DNA of 64,000 nt from Flectonema sp. DT1601 (taxonomy: Eukaryota; Euglenozoa; Diplonemea; Diplonemida; Diplonemidae), in assembly GCA_964019425.1 (NCBI GenBank), contig OZ025785.1:1325501-1389500 (forward strand), read 5' to 3'. A program made the translations under genes and the position numbers. Below the pieces are notes generated by a model that worked only from the letters and a program-made list of their open reading frames with translations, made no database searches and had not been told where the DNA came from. Each line of letters opens with the position of its first letter. The first letter of the stretch is position 1. Below are positions 23,507 through 33,700 of this stretch, piece by piece.

Positions 23507-24118
23507 GATTGTTTTTGTTTTGTAGTAAAGTTATATGAGACTTTGCTTCTTTCATGTTTTTCTCTTGCCCTTCTGATCCATTTCTTTTGGGTCGATTTAT
23601 TTACGATAGAGGCGCTCTTCAGCTTTTTTATTCTCCCATATTTATCAAACACGTTTGATGATGTCTTTCTCTTATTATTTTTGTAATATGAAAATAAAAT
23701 TTATTTTCTCTCTTGTTCGTTGATTGAAATATTTAAGTAGTATAAGATAACAACATATTCCGTCGTCTAAGATGTTACTGGTGACTATTAATACTAAATA
23801 TCGGTTCTTACGTTAAGGACCACTTTTGAAACTGATTTACAAGAAATTTAAAACAAAGTCCCCAGAACTTAACTAGTGTAATATTTCACTGTTTTTATTT
23901 TCTCAAATGCATCTTAATTATCTCATATACTAACTATTAATAATCCAAGTCCACCTTGCTCGCTGACGTCTTCAGAGGTTGATTGGCTGCAGGAAAAACT
24001 CATGCCTGAAAACTTCTATTTTAGTCAAAAAGCGTCCGAGTTTTCTATACACCCATCTTTTTTGTGAACATAGTATTTGGTTTCCTTCCAGGAAAAAAAA
24101 AAAAAATAAAAAAAGAAA
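23507..24118. other. Spacer between paralogues 4 and 5
   Basis: The first 190 bases are the duplicated 3' flank; the rest is A/T-rich without a gene. GGTTTCCTTCCAG (ending 24091) followed by an A-rich leader abuts the next ATG. Confidence 0.55.
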
Positions 24119-24709
24119 ATGTTGTTTTGCGGCTCGGCATTTATGTGTTCCACCAGCGTGATCTTTTTCATAATTGGGTTACCCGTATTTATTGTCTTCA
24201 CTCTGAGATGGAGAGACTCTGTAGATTTTGAAGAGAATAGTACCTTGACTGGTTGCACTGTGGTGGGTATTAAGACGGTTAGGAAATGTATAGGTAAAGG
24301 GGGAAGCACTACCGGATATGAATGGGCGTATAATGTTCATGTTGCTTTATGTGATAATAAAATTCTCTACAGAGCTGATGATAATTGCAATGGGGAGGCA
24401 CTTCAAAATGGAACGACCCACTCTTGCAAAGTCCACAACGACTGTGACAGCTTCAAGTGGAATCACGACACAGAAGCGAATAAAAACAGCTCATTTATTG
24501 GTGCTGGGTTTTTAGCAGCGTCGTTCCTTGTTGCTGTTGGTGCTCTAATAATTGCTGTAAGAGATAGGGATATTTGTTTTTCAGCACTACCAGTGGCGCG
24601 AACTAACGTCAAAAAGATTAAACGACGACGGATCAAAAAGACCAAAGACACAGCTACGGAAAACAATACCATCACAAAAATGGATCCGGAGCCACTTGAA
24701 TGTGTCTGA
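24119..24709 (+). CDS. Six-Cys two-TM membrane protein, paralogue 5 of 6
   Basis: 196 residues. Helix 1 (VIFFIIGLPVFIVF) and the following TLRWRDSVDFEENSTLT match paralogues 1 and 3 closely. Cys spacing is C-x10-C-x20-C-x11-C-x12-C-x5-C with EWAYNVHV in place of GYNVEV. The second helix (GAGFLAASFLVAVGALIIAV) and the cytosolic tail differ from the others: the tail is strongly basic (KKIKRRRIKKTK) and ends ECV rather than SVV. An A-rich leader precedes the ATG. Function unknown. Confidence 0.76.
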   Translation: MLFCGSAFMCSTSVIFFIIGLPVFIVFTLRWRDSVDFEENSTLTGCTVVGIKTVRKCIGKGGSTTGYEWAYNVHVALCDNKILYRADDNCNGEALQNGTTHSCKVHNDCDSFKWNHDTEANKNSSFIGAGFLAASFLVAVGALIIAVRDRDICFSALPVARTNVKKIKRRRIKKTKDTATENNTITKMDPEPLECV

Positions 24710-25422
24710 GGTGGTAGACGCGTGTATTCTTTACTCTTTGTTATGTCTGTATTAACTAAGTCACTTTGTACTGCTTCTCTTAAAAGTCTTCGACTTGTTT
24801 TCCCATTGGTTCTGTCATCAATTTTTATTATTGACGTGTTTTATTCATTTTTATTCATTAAATCAAAAAAAAAAAAAAAAAAAAAAACGATTGCTATGCT
24901 ATTTCATTTTTTTGGTATTTGCATGGCTTTTTTTTTTTTTTTTTTTCACGGACGAAATCGGAGAAGCTATTCAGATTTAAAAAACCGTTATTTATTAAGT
25001 ATCCAAACGATCTCTTACACTGCCTGCTTCGTGCATGTGGTCGGTCCAGGTGTCGCGTTCTCCTGTTCAATTCAGGTCTCTTCTAGTCTCACCCATTATG
25101 GTTCCGGATAACTGGGACCCGACTTCGATTATCTATCTCCCCATGCTCCAGTAGTTATTACTGTCTGGGATCAACATATTAAGGCTTTTCTGAATGGTTT
25201 CTTTTTTTTTCGTTGCTAATAAGCAGCATCGACGATAACACCCTAACTTAGTTATCGTACTTTTTTTTTCTTTTAAATTTATGTATTAGTCAAATTAAAT
25301 CATTATGATGTACTATTCTTACAGGAAACACTATCTTAGAGGAGGGGTTTATCGCTTTCATTTTCTGGCCTATTCAGCATGGTACTTCTTTTTATTCTTT
25401 TACAGTTTTATTCTTAATAAAA
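24710..25422. other. Spacer between paralogues 5 and 6, with one MITE-like copy
   Basis: A/T runs around the dispersed repeat at 24967-25196. An open frame at 24722-25111 is mostly Lys/Phe from homopolymers and is not called. CTTTTACAG ends at 25406, 16 nt before the next ATG. Confidence 0.55.
24967..25196. mobile_element. MITE-like dispersed repeat, copy 1 (with about 120-bp internal extra segment)
   Basis: Begins CTATTCAGATTTAA and ends TTTTCTGAATGG, short inverted ends. The end block CAGTAGTTATTACTGTCTGG...ATCAACATATTAAGGC aligns with copy 2 at 54895-55002 and copy 3 at 62297-62404. The extra GC-richer internal segment (about 25000-25130) is absent from the other copies. Confidence 0.55.
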
Positions 25423-25932
25423 ATGAATACTGTTGCCCCACATTTAACGGCAACAGCTAGTCTATTGATATGCTTGGTTGGTTCTCCTGTAACTGTTGTG
25501 TTCTATGTAAGGTGGGATGCGTCTAAGGAGTACGAGAGAAATAGTTTCATAGCTGACTGTATTGTTCTCAGATCGGAATCAGCTGAAAAGTGTCGCGGTA
25601 AGAGCGGAAACCACGTTGGAAACAGGTGGGGTTATAATGTTGTGATCCCTCTGTGTGGGAATGACACAATTTTATACAAATCAGACGATACTTGTAACCG
25701 CAATCCGATTCCTATAAATACAACTAAACAGTGCTGGGTAGAGAATGATTGTAGTCAGTTCAAATGGTCTCACAGTACAACTTACAATGTACGTGGGTTC
25801 ATTGCTGGACTTGTAGTCCTTTTTGTCTCTTTCGTGATGTTCTTGATTGGTGGATGTCTCTTCGTAAAGTCCTTAAAAGAAGAACGTTCACAGTTGGCTC
25901 GTCCTGTTACCTTTGAAATGGGAATGGTTTAG
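25423..25932 (+). CDS. Six-Cys two-TM membrane protein, paralogue 6 of 6 (most divergent)
   Basis: 169 residues. Sequence identity to the other five is low, but the architecture is kept. It has a helix 1 (ASLLICLVGSPVTVVFYVRW), an ectodomain with C-x10-C-x20-C-x12-C-x12-C-x5-C including RWGYNVVIPLC and FKWSH, and helix 2 (GFIAGLVVLFVSFVMFLIGG). The cytosolic tail is short and ends EMGMV. The conserved WGYNV and F-K-W elements show which ectodomain positions are under constraint. As the oldest-looking member it may represent the ancestral single-copy gene. Function unknown. Confidence 0.74.
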   Translation: MNTVAPHLTATASLLICLVGSPVTVVFYVRWDASKEYERNSFIADCIVLRSESAEKCRGKSGNHVGNRWGYNVVIPLCGNDTILYKSDDTCNRNPIPINTTKQCWVENDCSQFKWSHSTTYNVRGFIAGLVVLFVSFVMFLIGGCLFVKSLKEERSQLARPVTFEMGMV

Positions 25933-26889
25933 TCTTTGAGCTCTTTGCAGTTATCTCTGCTACCTTTCGATTTTACATAACTGATGTTTTAGTTCGATTC
26001 TCTCAGTAGTCAATTTCTCTGTTGACATAATAAACCTTAACGGCATTTTCTCATCGAACTCTTATTACTTGCATATTCTTGTTCTTGTTCTTGGTTGCTG
26101 CTATTTTTCAACGGAGATGAAAGTTCGCAGTCTTCTGGTTTGGTGATGTTTTTTTTTTTTTTTAAAAATTTCTTTTTGTTGTTTTATTTTGTCTACAGGT
26201 GATGGTAACTGCACAACCGTTTTGTGTAGTTGCAATCACTTTTATATGATAACAATAAATAGCTACACACGTGAAGGTAATTCATACCTTCTAAATGTAT
26301 TTCTCCTATTGGTTTCTTATTGAGATAGCCACTGCTAACTCCCACTTGGCTTCAACTTACTAGCGAACCTATTGTGTTTATTCTGTTTCTTTTTTTTTTT
26401 TTAAAAAGTATTTTCTCTCATCAGGTTGTGAAGTGGTCAAGTTGGATGTTTTTCTTGATAATGCTCAGGAGGTCACACATTTCCTTTCGTAGTATGAAAC
26501 ACATGTGTGAAGAAGTGTTTTATATGTGGAATTCAAAAGTATCTTTTGGATTCGCTGCTATCAACTCCACCATCCCCCCAACCGGGTTGAATAGCGATTC
26601 ACTGAAGCTGTAACGGTCTTCGGGACATTAGCTCAACCCGAAGAATAGTATTTTTAGTATTGATTCAAAATTGATTCCTTTTTTTTTAAGGGTCTTGTTG
26701 AATTTGTATTTATCATCCTCACAAATTGTGGCCTCACATGAAACTGTAGTTTTTATTCATTCTGATCTTCAATTTTTAATTTTGATTTGGAAAATGATGT
26801 ATCCAATTTTATTAATAATGGACTCCGACTCTTTTGTCATTCAGAGTTAAATTAGAGTTTTATTTATAAACAGGTATACACACAACATT
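25933..26889. other. Intergenic region
   Basis: A/T-rich. One acceptor-like site (CTCTCATCAG ending 26425) is followed by a possible 22-codon exon (GCEVVKLDVFLDNAQ...) that I cannot link to a gene. TTTATAAACAG ends at 26874 before the next ATG. Confidence 0.45.
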
Positions 26890-27924
26890 ATGAAGTGTTC
26901 CTTTTCAACTCCAGAGCAGCTCTCTCCCAACATCTGGAAGATTGTTCAGGATGACCCTTTTAAGCAATATCCACTTCTGTATGTGATTAGAGGTAAAGAT
27001 AAAATAATTTTAATTGATACTGGTTGTCCTGTCTCAGGATCAGAAACGACATACAGAGAGTTTATTGATGGTGAGCTAAACGCCGAAGGATTGCCTTATG
27101 AAGTGATATGCAGTCATGTTCACTTTGATCATGTTGGTGGGAATTGTCATTTTTGTAATGACCTGAAGGATAATGGAGAGCAGTATGGAAGGATTTTAAT
27201 GGGTGGTGCAAATATGACTTTTACTAATAATTATGAATTGAATTCGTTGGCGAGTGCGCAGGGAACTCGTGTGCCTGATTTCAAGGTCGATCAATGGTTG
27301 CAAGACGGAGATAAAATAACCGTAAACGGAGAAGACGACTATCTCGAAACCATATTCACACCTGGACACACTCCTGATTCAATCTGTTTATATTACGTCA
27401 AACAATCCCGTCTGTTTGTTGGAGACCTTATCTATCCATTTGCTGCTATCCACATCGACGGCTTAGGTAGTTCAGTCGCAGACTATCACGAATCTCTACT
27501 AAAACTAAAAAACAAATTAGGTAATGTCGCTCCCACAAATGACAACCAACAGCAAATCGACGACTTCTTTTCAGTAGTTGGTCTCACAGCTGAATCTGTT
27601 GCCAGGCAATTCAACGCATCACAACTACTTCTTGTGTGTGATAATAATGTTGAACACGCAGTAAATATGTACCTCACAAACCAAGATGAAATCAGTGCCA
27701 TGTGTCCCCCGATAATTGAAACAACAACAGGCTCTGACACAGGAGAGATTACACTGTCATGTGGACACGTTGAGTCTAACCTAAACTTCTCATCGATAAA
27801 TCAGGTTATTGGGTTACTTAATCAGGTTCAAGCTGGTATCATTATTCCGACTACTATTGATGATGGTTACGGAGAATACACTGATGGGACGTTTTCAATT
27901 ATGATGAAAATGCCAACGCTTTAA
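26890..27924 (+). CDS. Metallo-beta-lactamase-fold hydrolase with UBA-like insertion
   Basis: 344 residues, intronless. The N-terminal half is a metallo-beta-lactamase domain: IILIDTGCP (strand and metal-site Asp region), then CSHVHFDHVGG (residues 74-84, the H-x-H-x-D-H metal motif). TPGHTPDSICLY supplies the next His, and LFVGDLIYP the bridging Asp. Residues about 223-265 (DDFFSVVGLTAESVARQFNA...DNNVEHAVNMYLTNQ) look like a UBA-type three-helix domain inserted before the last strands. The final segment SCGHVESN carries the last candidate metal His. The overall order resembles the MBLAC2-like branch. The family hydrolyses thioesters or esters, among other substrates; the substrate here is unknown. 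The UBA-like insert suggests ubiquitin binding, which is inference. Confidence 0.82.
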   Translation: MKCSFSTPEQLSPNIWKIVQDDPFKQYPLLYVIRGKDKIILIDTGCPVSGSETTYREFIDGELNAEGLPYEVICSHVHFDHVGGNCHFCNDLKDNGEQYGRILMGGANMTFTNNYELNSLASAQGTRVPDFKVDQWLQDGDKITVNGEDDYLETIFTPGHTPDSICLYYVKQSRLFVGDLIYPFAAIHIDGLGSSVADYHESLLKLKNKLGNVAPTNDNQQQIDDFFSVVGLTAESVARQFNASQLLLVCDNNVEHAVNMYLTNQDEISAMCPPIIETTTGSDTGEITLSCGHVESNLNFSSINQVIGLLNQVQAGIIIPTTIDDGYGEYTDGTFSIMMKMPTL

Positions 27925-28179
27925 ATACTAACTCAAAAAAAAAAAAAAAACACAACAGAGTGTGACACCCCCCTTGCCACTTTTCGAACGTAGTTATAAA
28001 GCCCTACAGTACATTCTACGCTCTGTTGAATGGCAGTTTGTTAAATTTTTTCTTCTTACAGGTTTAGAAGATTGGTTAGGTTAGCATTGATTTAACATTA
28101 ATAAGAAGCGTCGTGTCACAAATGATATGATATTTTATTTATTATTATATTACAGAATAGATTTCTTTTTTCAGCATAA

Positions 28180-29247
28180 ATGAGGGAGGCAACTCCCAGC
28201 TTTGCTCACACGAATCCTAATTTTAACATCAATTTGGGAAGTGATGACTTGCTGGTTTCAATAGCGCGGAAACCAGCAACATATGTAAGAGGTGATGTAT
28301 ATGATCAAACTAATAGATACAGATTAAATATGTTATCTGCGCCTTATGGATCAATGTTACGATTTCAAGACAAGGGTGTCCCACCAACACTCCGTGAACT
28401 TGTTGAAAATAGCGCACTCTCCAAGGCACAAGATACAAAACATCGGGTAAGAGGTCAATCATACGAACCGAGTACTTCCGCATCACCTTCTAGACTTCGA
28501 ATAGCAGCCCCTAAAGGAGAATCAATGTACAGAGAAAAGTACCAATACAATAAAGATTTTATTAACGCTTCTAATGTCGCAAATGCTAGGCAACGGGCTT
28601 TCTCAAAGAAAAGACACGCTGCCACGAAGCCTCCATTCGAAGCTGGTCTGTTTACACACATACACGGACCTATGAGTTCTTTATATGCTCAAAGCTTCAG
28701 CCCTGATAAGCTTGATAAGGTAATGGAGTTGGCCTCGCAAGTATCATCATCTGAGAAGAGATTAAACGCTGCTTACAGTTCATTGCAACCGTTTAAAAGA
28801 CGTCCTTTGGTTTGGAGAAAGCGACTCGCAGTTGAAAAGGCGCGTCAAGAAGCTGCTCAATCAGAACTTTGTAATGATCCTGAAATTCAGATTAGTGATC
28901 TTCCAATCCCTGAAAGACCCGGTACTCCTCCAGGTGAGCCTCCAGAAAACTCTCCTTTAGATGAGTCAATTAGGAGGATGGTAACACCTCCATTTGTAAA
29001 ATCCTCTTCACCACAACATGATATCGATCTCTCTGGTCGGATAGCTGATCCTGGTGTTGCTAATGTTGACAGGAAGGTAATGGAAGCAGGTAGAATTAGA
29101 AGGAATGCACCTCCGCAACTCCACATCAAACGAGACAATTCTGCTGAGGAAATCGCTATCGCGCGAAAGTGTTGGTGGGCTCCAACACCTCCACACTCTG
29201 CGGGACGAAACAAAAGAAAACCTATTGTCAAGAAGTACAGAACATAG
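28180..29247 (+). CDS. Hypothetical basic, proline-rich protein, 355 aa
   Basis: Not recognised. It is hydrophilic, with no signal or membrane segment. It has many Arg/Lys, a helical stretch around residues 185-235 (KLDKVMELASQVSSSEKRLNA... and RKRLAVEKARQEAAQ), then a Pro-rich acidic stretch (IPERPGTPPGEPPENSP). The C-terminal part is basic and ends in an NKRKPIVKKYRT tail that could be a nuclear signal. Motifs such as SAPYGSMLRF and VRGDVYDQTNRYR resemble the loosely ordered repeats of cytoskeletal or flagellar proteins, but this is a guess. TTTCTTTTTTCAG ends 5 nt before the ATG, one of the clearest splice-acceptor contexts in the window. Confidence 0.65.
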   Translation: MREATPSFAHTNPNFNINLGSDDLLVSIARKPATYVRGDVYDQTNRYRLNMLSAPYGSMLRFQDKGVPPTLRELVENSALSKAQDTKHRVRGQSYEPSTSASPSRLRIAAPKGESMYREKYQYNKDFINASNVANARQRAFSKKRHAATKPPFEAGLFTHIHGPMSSLYAQSFSPDKLDKVMELASQVSSSEKRLNAAYSSLQPFKRRPLVWRKRLAVEKARQEAAQSELCNDPEIQISDLPIPERPGTPPGEPPENSPLDESIRRMVTPPFVKSSSPQHDIDLSGRIADPGVANVDRKVMEAGRIRRNAPPQLHIKRDNSAEEIAIARKCWWAPTPPHSAGRNKRKPIVKKYRT

Positions 29248-29835
29248 TTTCTGTTCCTTGCGATTATCCAGACTGGTGAGATAGCCGCTGTTTTTTACAA
29301 GTAGCAGGTAAGGTTTTCTATCAGTTCCTAAACTGTTCAAAAGCTATGAATGTGTTTAGTGAAAATTATGACGTTGATATCGTCACACTGCTGCAGCATT
29401 GCAAGCAACCACCCAGAAATAGAAATCCAACCAACCAACGAACCAACTAACCAAAAAAACCGAATTCGCATCGGAGCAGCAGGGTCGTTATATCCCAACG
29501 ACCAGGCGCGCTCAAATAAATATCACTTTTGTATCTGCCGCCTACTTAATAAAAAAAAAAATAGCACCGCAGCGGACGGTTGTACTGTTTCCCTATCTGC
29601 CCATCCTTTTTCGTTATCGCTGCGAAGCGTTTTACTGCAATAGCCAATTCCAAGTTAGTTGTTGAGATTAATGTTATCGTTCTTTTGTTTACCAGTCTCA
29701 TGTAGTCTAAGTTCCCAGCAGATAGGTGAAGAGTGAAGCAGACTCACACAGGTGATCGTTAGCACAGCACCAATAACATTATAATATTATGTCGATTTGT
29801 TAATACTTCATTACTTATTCAGCAACACATAACAA
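29248..29835. other. Intergenic region with a short perfect hairpin
   Basis: No gene. A 7-bp perfect hairpin (GGTCGTT-loop-AACGACC) lies at 29483-29503 next to a CCAA-rich stretch. ACTTATTCAG ends at 29821 before the cyclophilin ATG. Confidence 0.5.
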
Positions 29836-30429
29836 ATGAAGCTCACTGGATTATTCTTCGCCTTGGCTTTATGCCTAATTCCAACTGTGGAAGCCGGAAA
29901 GAAGAAGGGTGGAAAAGTTACGAGTAAGGTTTTTTTTGACATCGAAATCGACGGAAAGGAGGCTGGTCAAATCGTGATTGGATTGTTCGGAAAGGAAACA
30001 CCAAAAACTGTTGAAAACTTTGAAAAACTTGCAAGTGGAGAAAAGGGTTTCGGATACGAAGGATCAAGCTTCCACAGGGTAATTAAGGGATTTATGTTGC
30101 AGGGTGGTGATTTCACAAACGGTGATGGAACTGGAGGAAAATCAATTTACGGAGAGAAGTTCGCTGATGAAAACTTCGTTCACACTCACTTTGTTGGATG
30201 CCTGTCAATGGCTAATGCTGGAAAGGACACGAACGGATCTCAATTCTTTATTACCACCGCTGAGACTCCTCACCTTGACGGAAAACACGTTGTTTTCGGT
30301 AAGATTGTCGCTGGAATGAAAATTGTTCGCACCATTGAGAACAACAAAACTGGACAGAGTGACCGCCCAGTGAAGGAGGTTAAGATTGTGAAGTCTGGGA
30401 TCTTGGACTGGAAACCAAAATCTGCATAG
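29836..30429 (+). CDS. ER-type cyclophilin (peptidyl-prolyl cis-trans isomerase B-like)
   Basis: 197 residues. A cleavable signal peptide ([19 protein letters not shown]) is followed by a KKKGGK spacer and a complete cyclophilin domain beginning [14 protein letters not shown]. Active-site elements are present: [15 protein letters not shown] (Phe79, Arg81, Phe-Met-Gln), GSQFFITT, and [11 protein letters not shown]. The Trp that contacts cyclosporin in CypA (W121) is His here (residue 146), a change known to lower cyclosporin affinity in other cyclophilins. The length and signal peptide match PPIB-type enzymes that catalyse proline isomerisation during folding in the ER. There is no C-terminal KDEL; it ends DWKPKSA. 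Confidence 0.93.
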   Translation: MKLTGLFFALALCLIPTVEAGKKKGGKVTSKVFFDIEIDGKEAGQIVIGLFGKETPKTVENFEKLASGEKGFGYEGSSFHRVIKGFMLQGGDFTNGDGTGGKSIYGEKFADENFVHTHFVGCLSMANAGKDTNGSQFFITTAETPHLDGKHVVFGKIVAGMKIVRTIENNKTGQSDRPVKEVKIVKSGILDWKPKSA

Positions 30430-30743
30430 ACAGCTGGTTTTAAACAAGGTTAAAAAAAAAATTTAAAAAAAAAAAAAAAAGAAAATTTAGAAAAAAGTGA
30501 GTGACTCTCTCATCGCAAAGTGAAATGGTCTTCCGTTTTCGCTTTGCATTTCAGCTGTTAGTAACTGAAGAGAAAAAAGAATTATTTCCAAAGTAAAACA
30601 ATGAGCGTCAACCATGTGCGTTAGTAATGAAAATACTTGTTACTTCATCGTTTACAATAAGGTCTGAGGATTTGGAAGGTTCGTTCAAAAGAAAAAAATC
30701 AAATCAAAGTCATTCACTGTCCCTCTCCAGATTAACAAATAAA
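30430..30743. other. Short intergenic region
   Basis: Holds A runs and the acceptor-like CTGTCCCTCTCCAG ending 30730, 13 nt before the U2AF ATG. No gene. Confidence 0.5.
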
Positions 30744-33700
30744 ATGGCAGGAGCCGGTGGGTTGGCTAACCTGTACGGCACTGAGAAGGATAGAGTAAAC
30801 TGTCCTTTTTACTTTAAAACTGGTGCCTGCAGACACGGTGACAAATGTACAAGATTACACAACAAACCAGTAACAAGTCAGACTCTTATGCTTCCACATA
30901 TGTACCTCAACCCGATCGCTGCTCCAGTAGTTAACGCTCAGGGAATGTATGTATTCGATCTCTTTTTTTTTTTGTTTCCCGTACTCGTATTTGGACTTTT
31001 GTTACTTAGGCAGGTTTATCAATTCCGTGATGATAAAAACTAATAATTTGGCAATTTGCGTGTGAACTTCTTGTTTTGATCAGAATAATTAGAAGACGAG
31101 ACTGACATACTTCACTCTTTTTCTCTCACTCGTTGTTGTTGTTGTTGTTATTGCATTCCCCTTCTTCATCTTAATATCTCGTGATGACAATGACACATTA
31201 GTGTAGTGCGCATCTGACCGTTGGAATTCTATTCCTCGGGATGGGAATACAACTGACTCGCTCTTGCTGACAATACTGCTGCTTCTGTTCCTGTTCGATT
31301 CCATGATGACAAAAACTAATAATTTGGCAATTTGCGTGTGAACTTCTTGTTTTGATCAGAATAATTAGAAGACGAGACTGACACACTTCTCTCTTTTCCT
31401 CTCACTCTTTGTTGTAGCTGTTGTTGCATTCCCCTTCTGCATCTTAATATCTCGTGATGACAATGACACATTAGTGTAGTGCGCATCTGACCGTTGGAAT
31501 TCTATTCCTCGGGATGGGAATACAACTGACTCGCTCTTGCTGACAATACTGCTGCTTCTGTTCCTGTTCGATTCCGTGATGACAGAAACTAATAATTTGG
31601 CAATTTGCGTGTGAACTTCTTGTTTTGATCAGAATAATTAGAAGACGAGACTGACATACTTCACTCTTTTTCTCTCACTCGTTGTTGTTGTTGTTGTTGC
31701 TGTTGTTGCATTCCCCTTCTTCATCTTAATATCTCGTGATGACAATGACACATTAGTGTAGTGCGCATCTGACCGTTGGAATTCTATTCCTCGGGATGGG
31801 AATACAACTGACTCGCTCTTGCTGACAATACTGCTGCTTCTGTTCCTGTTCGATTCCATGATGACAAAAACTAATAATTTGGCAATTTGCGTGTGAACTT
31901 CTTGTTTTGATCAGAATAATTAGAAGACGAGACTGACATACTTCACTCTTTTTCTCTCACTCGTTGTTGTTGTTGTTGTTATTGCATTCCCCTTCTTCAT
32001 CTTAATATCTCGTGATGACAATGACACATTAGTGTAGTGCGCATCTGACCGTTGGAATTCTATTCCTCGGGATGGGAATACAACTGACTCGCTCTTGCTG
32101 ACAATACCGCTGCATCTGTTCCTGTTCGATTCCGTGATGACAAAAACTAATAATTTGGCAATTTGCGTGTGAACTTCTTGTTTTGATCAGAATAATTAGA
32201 AGACGAGACTGACACACTTCCATCTTTTCCTCTCACTCTTTGTTGTTGCTGTTGCATTCCCCTTCTTCATCTTAATATCTCGTGATGACAATGACACATT
32301 AGTGTAGTGCGCATCTGACCGTTGGAATTCTATTCCTCGGGATGGGAATACAACTGACTCGCTCTTGCTGACAATACTGCTGCTTCTGTTCCTGTTCGAT
32401 TCCATGATGACAAAAACTAATAATTTGGCAATTTGCGTGTGAACTTCTTGTTTTGATCAGAATAATTAGAAGACGAGACTGACATACTTCCCTCTTTTCC
32501 TCTCACTCTTTGTTGTAGCTGTTGTTGCATTCCCCTTCTTCATCTTAATATCTCGTGATGACAATGACACATTAGTGTAGTGCGCATCTGACCGTTGGAA
32601 TTCTATTCCTCGGGATGGGAATACAACTGACTCGCTCTTGCTGACCATACTGCTGCTTCTGTTCCTGTTCGATTCCATGATGACAAAAACTAATAATTTG
32701 GCAATTTGCGTGTGAACTTCTTGTTTTGATCAGAATAATTAGAAGACGAGACTGACATACTTCCCTCTTTTCCTCTCACTCTTTGTTGTAGCTGTTGTTG
32801 CATTCCCCTTCTTCATCTTAATATCTCGTGATGACAATGACACATTAGTGTAGTGCGCATCTGACCGTTGGAATTCTATTCCTCGGGATGGGAATACAAC
32901 TGACTCGCTCTTGCTGACCATACTGCTGCTTCTGTTCCTGTTCGATTCCATGATGACAAAAACTAATAATTTGGCAATTTGCGTGTGAACTTCTTGTTTT
33001 GATCAGAATAATTAGAAGACGAGACTGACACACTTCCATCTTTTCCTCTCACTCTTTGTTGTTGCTGTTGCATTCCCCTTCTTCATCTTAATATCTCGTG
33101 ATGACAATGACACATTAGTGTAGTGCGCATCTGACCGTTGGAATTCTATTCCTCGGGATGGGAATACAACTGACTCGCTCTTGCTGACAATACTGCTGCT
33201 TCTGTTCCTGTTCGATTCCATGATGACAAAAACTAATAATTTGGCAATTTGCGTGTGAACTTCTTGTTTTGATCAGAATAATTAGAAGACGAGACTGACA
33301 TACTTCCCTCTTTTCCTCTCACTCTTTGTTGTAGCTGTTGTTGCATTCCCCTTCTTCATCTTAATATCTCGTGATGACAATGACACATTAGTGTAGTGCG
33401 CATCTGACCGTTGGAATTCTATTCCTCGGGATGGGAATACAACTGACTCGCTCTTGCTGACCATACTGCTGCTTCTGTTCCTGTTCGATTCCATGATGAC
33501 AAAAACTAATAATTTGGCAATTTGCGTGTGAACTTCTTGTTTTGATCAGAATAATTAGAAGACGAGACTGACATACTTCACTCTTTTTCTCTCACTCGTT
33601 GTTGTTGTTGTTGTTGCTGTTGTTGCATTCCCCTTCTTCATCTTAATATCTCGTGATGACAATGACACATTAGTGTAGTGCGCATCTGACCGTTGGAATT

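Noticed and set aside
26426-26613. Possible orphan exon or small gene after CTCTCATCAG
   Set aside because: Only about 22 codons open in the plausible frame and no partner exon; the other frame is low-quality hydrophobic sequence.
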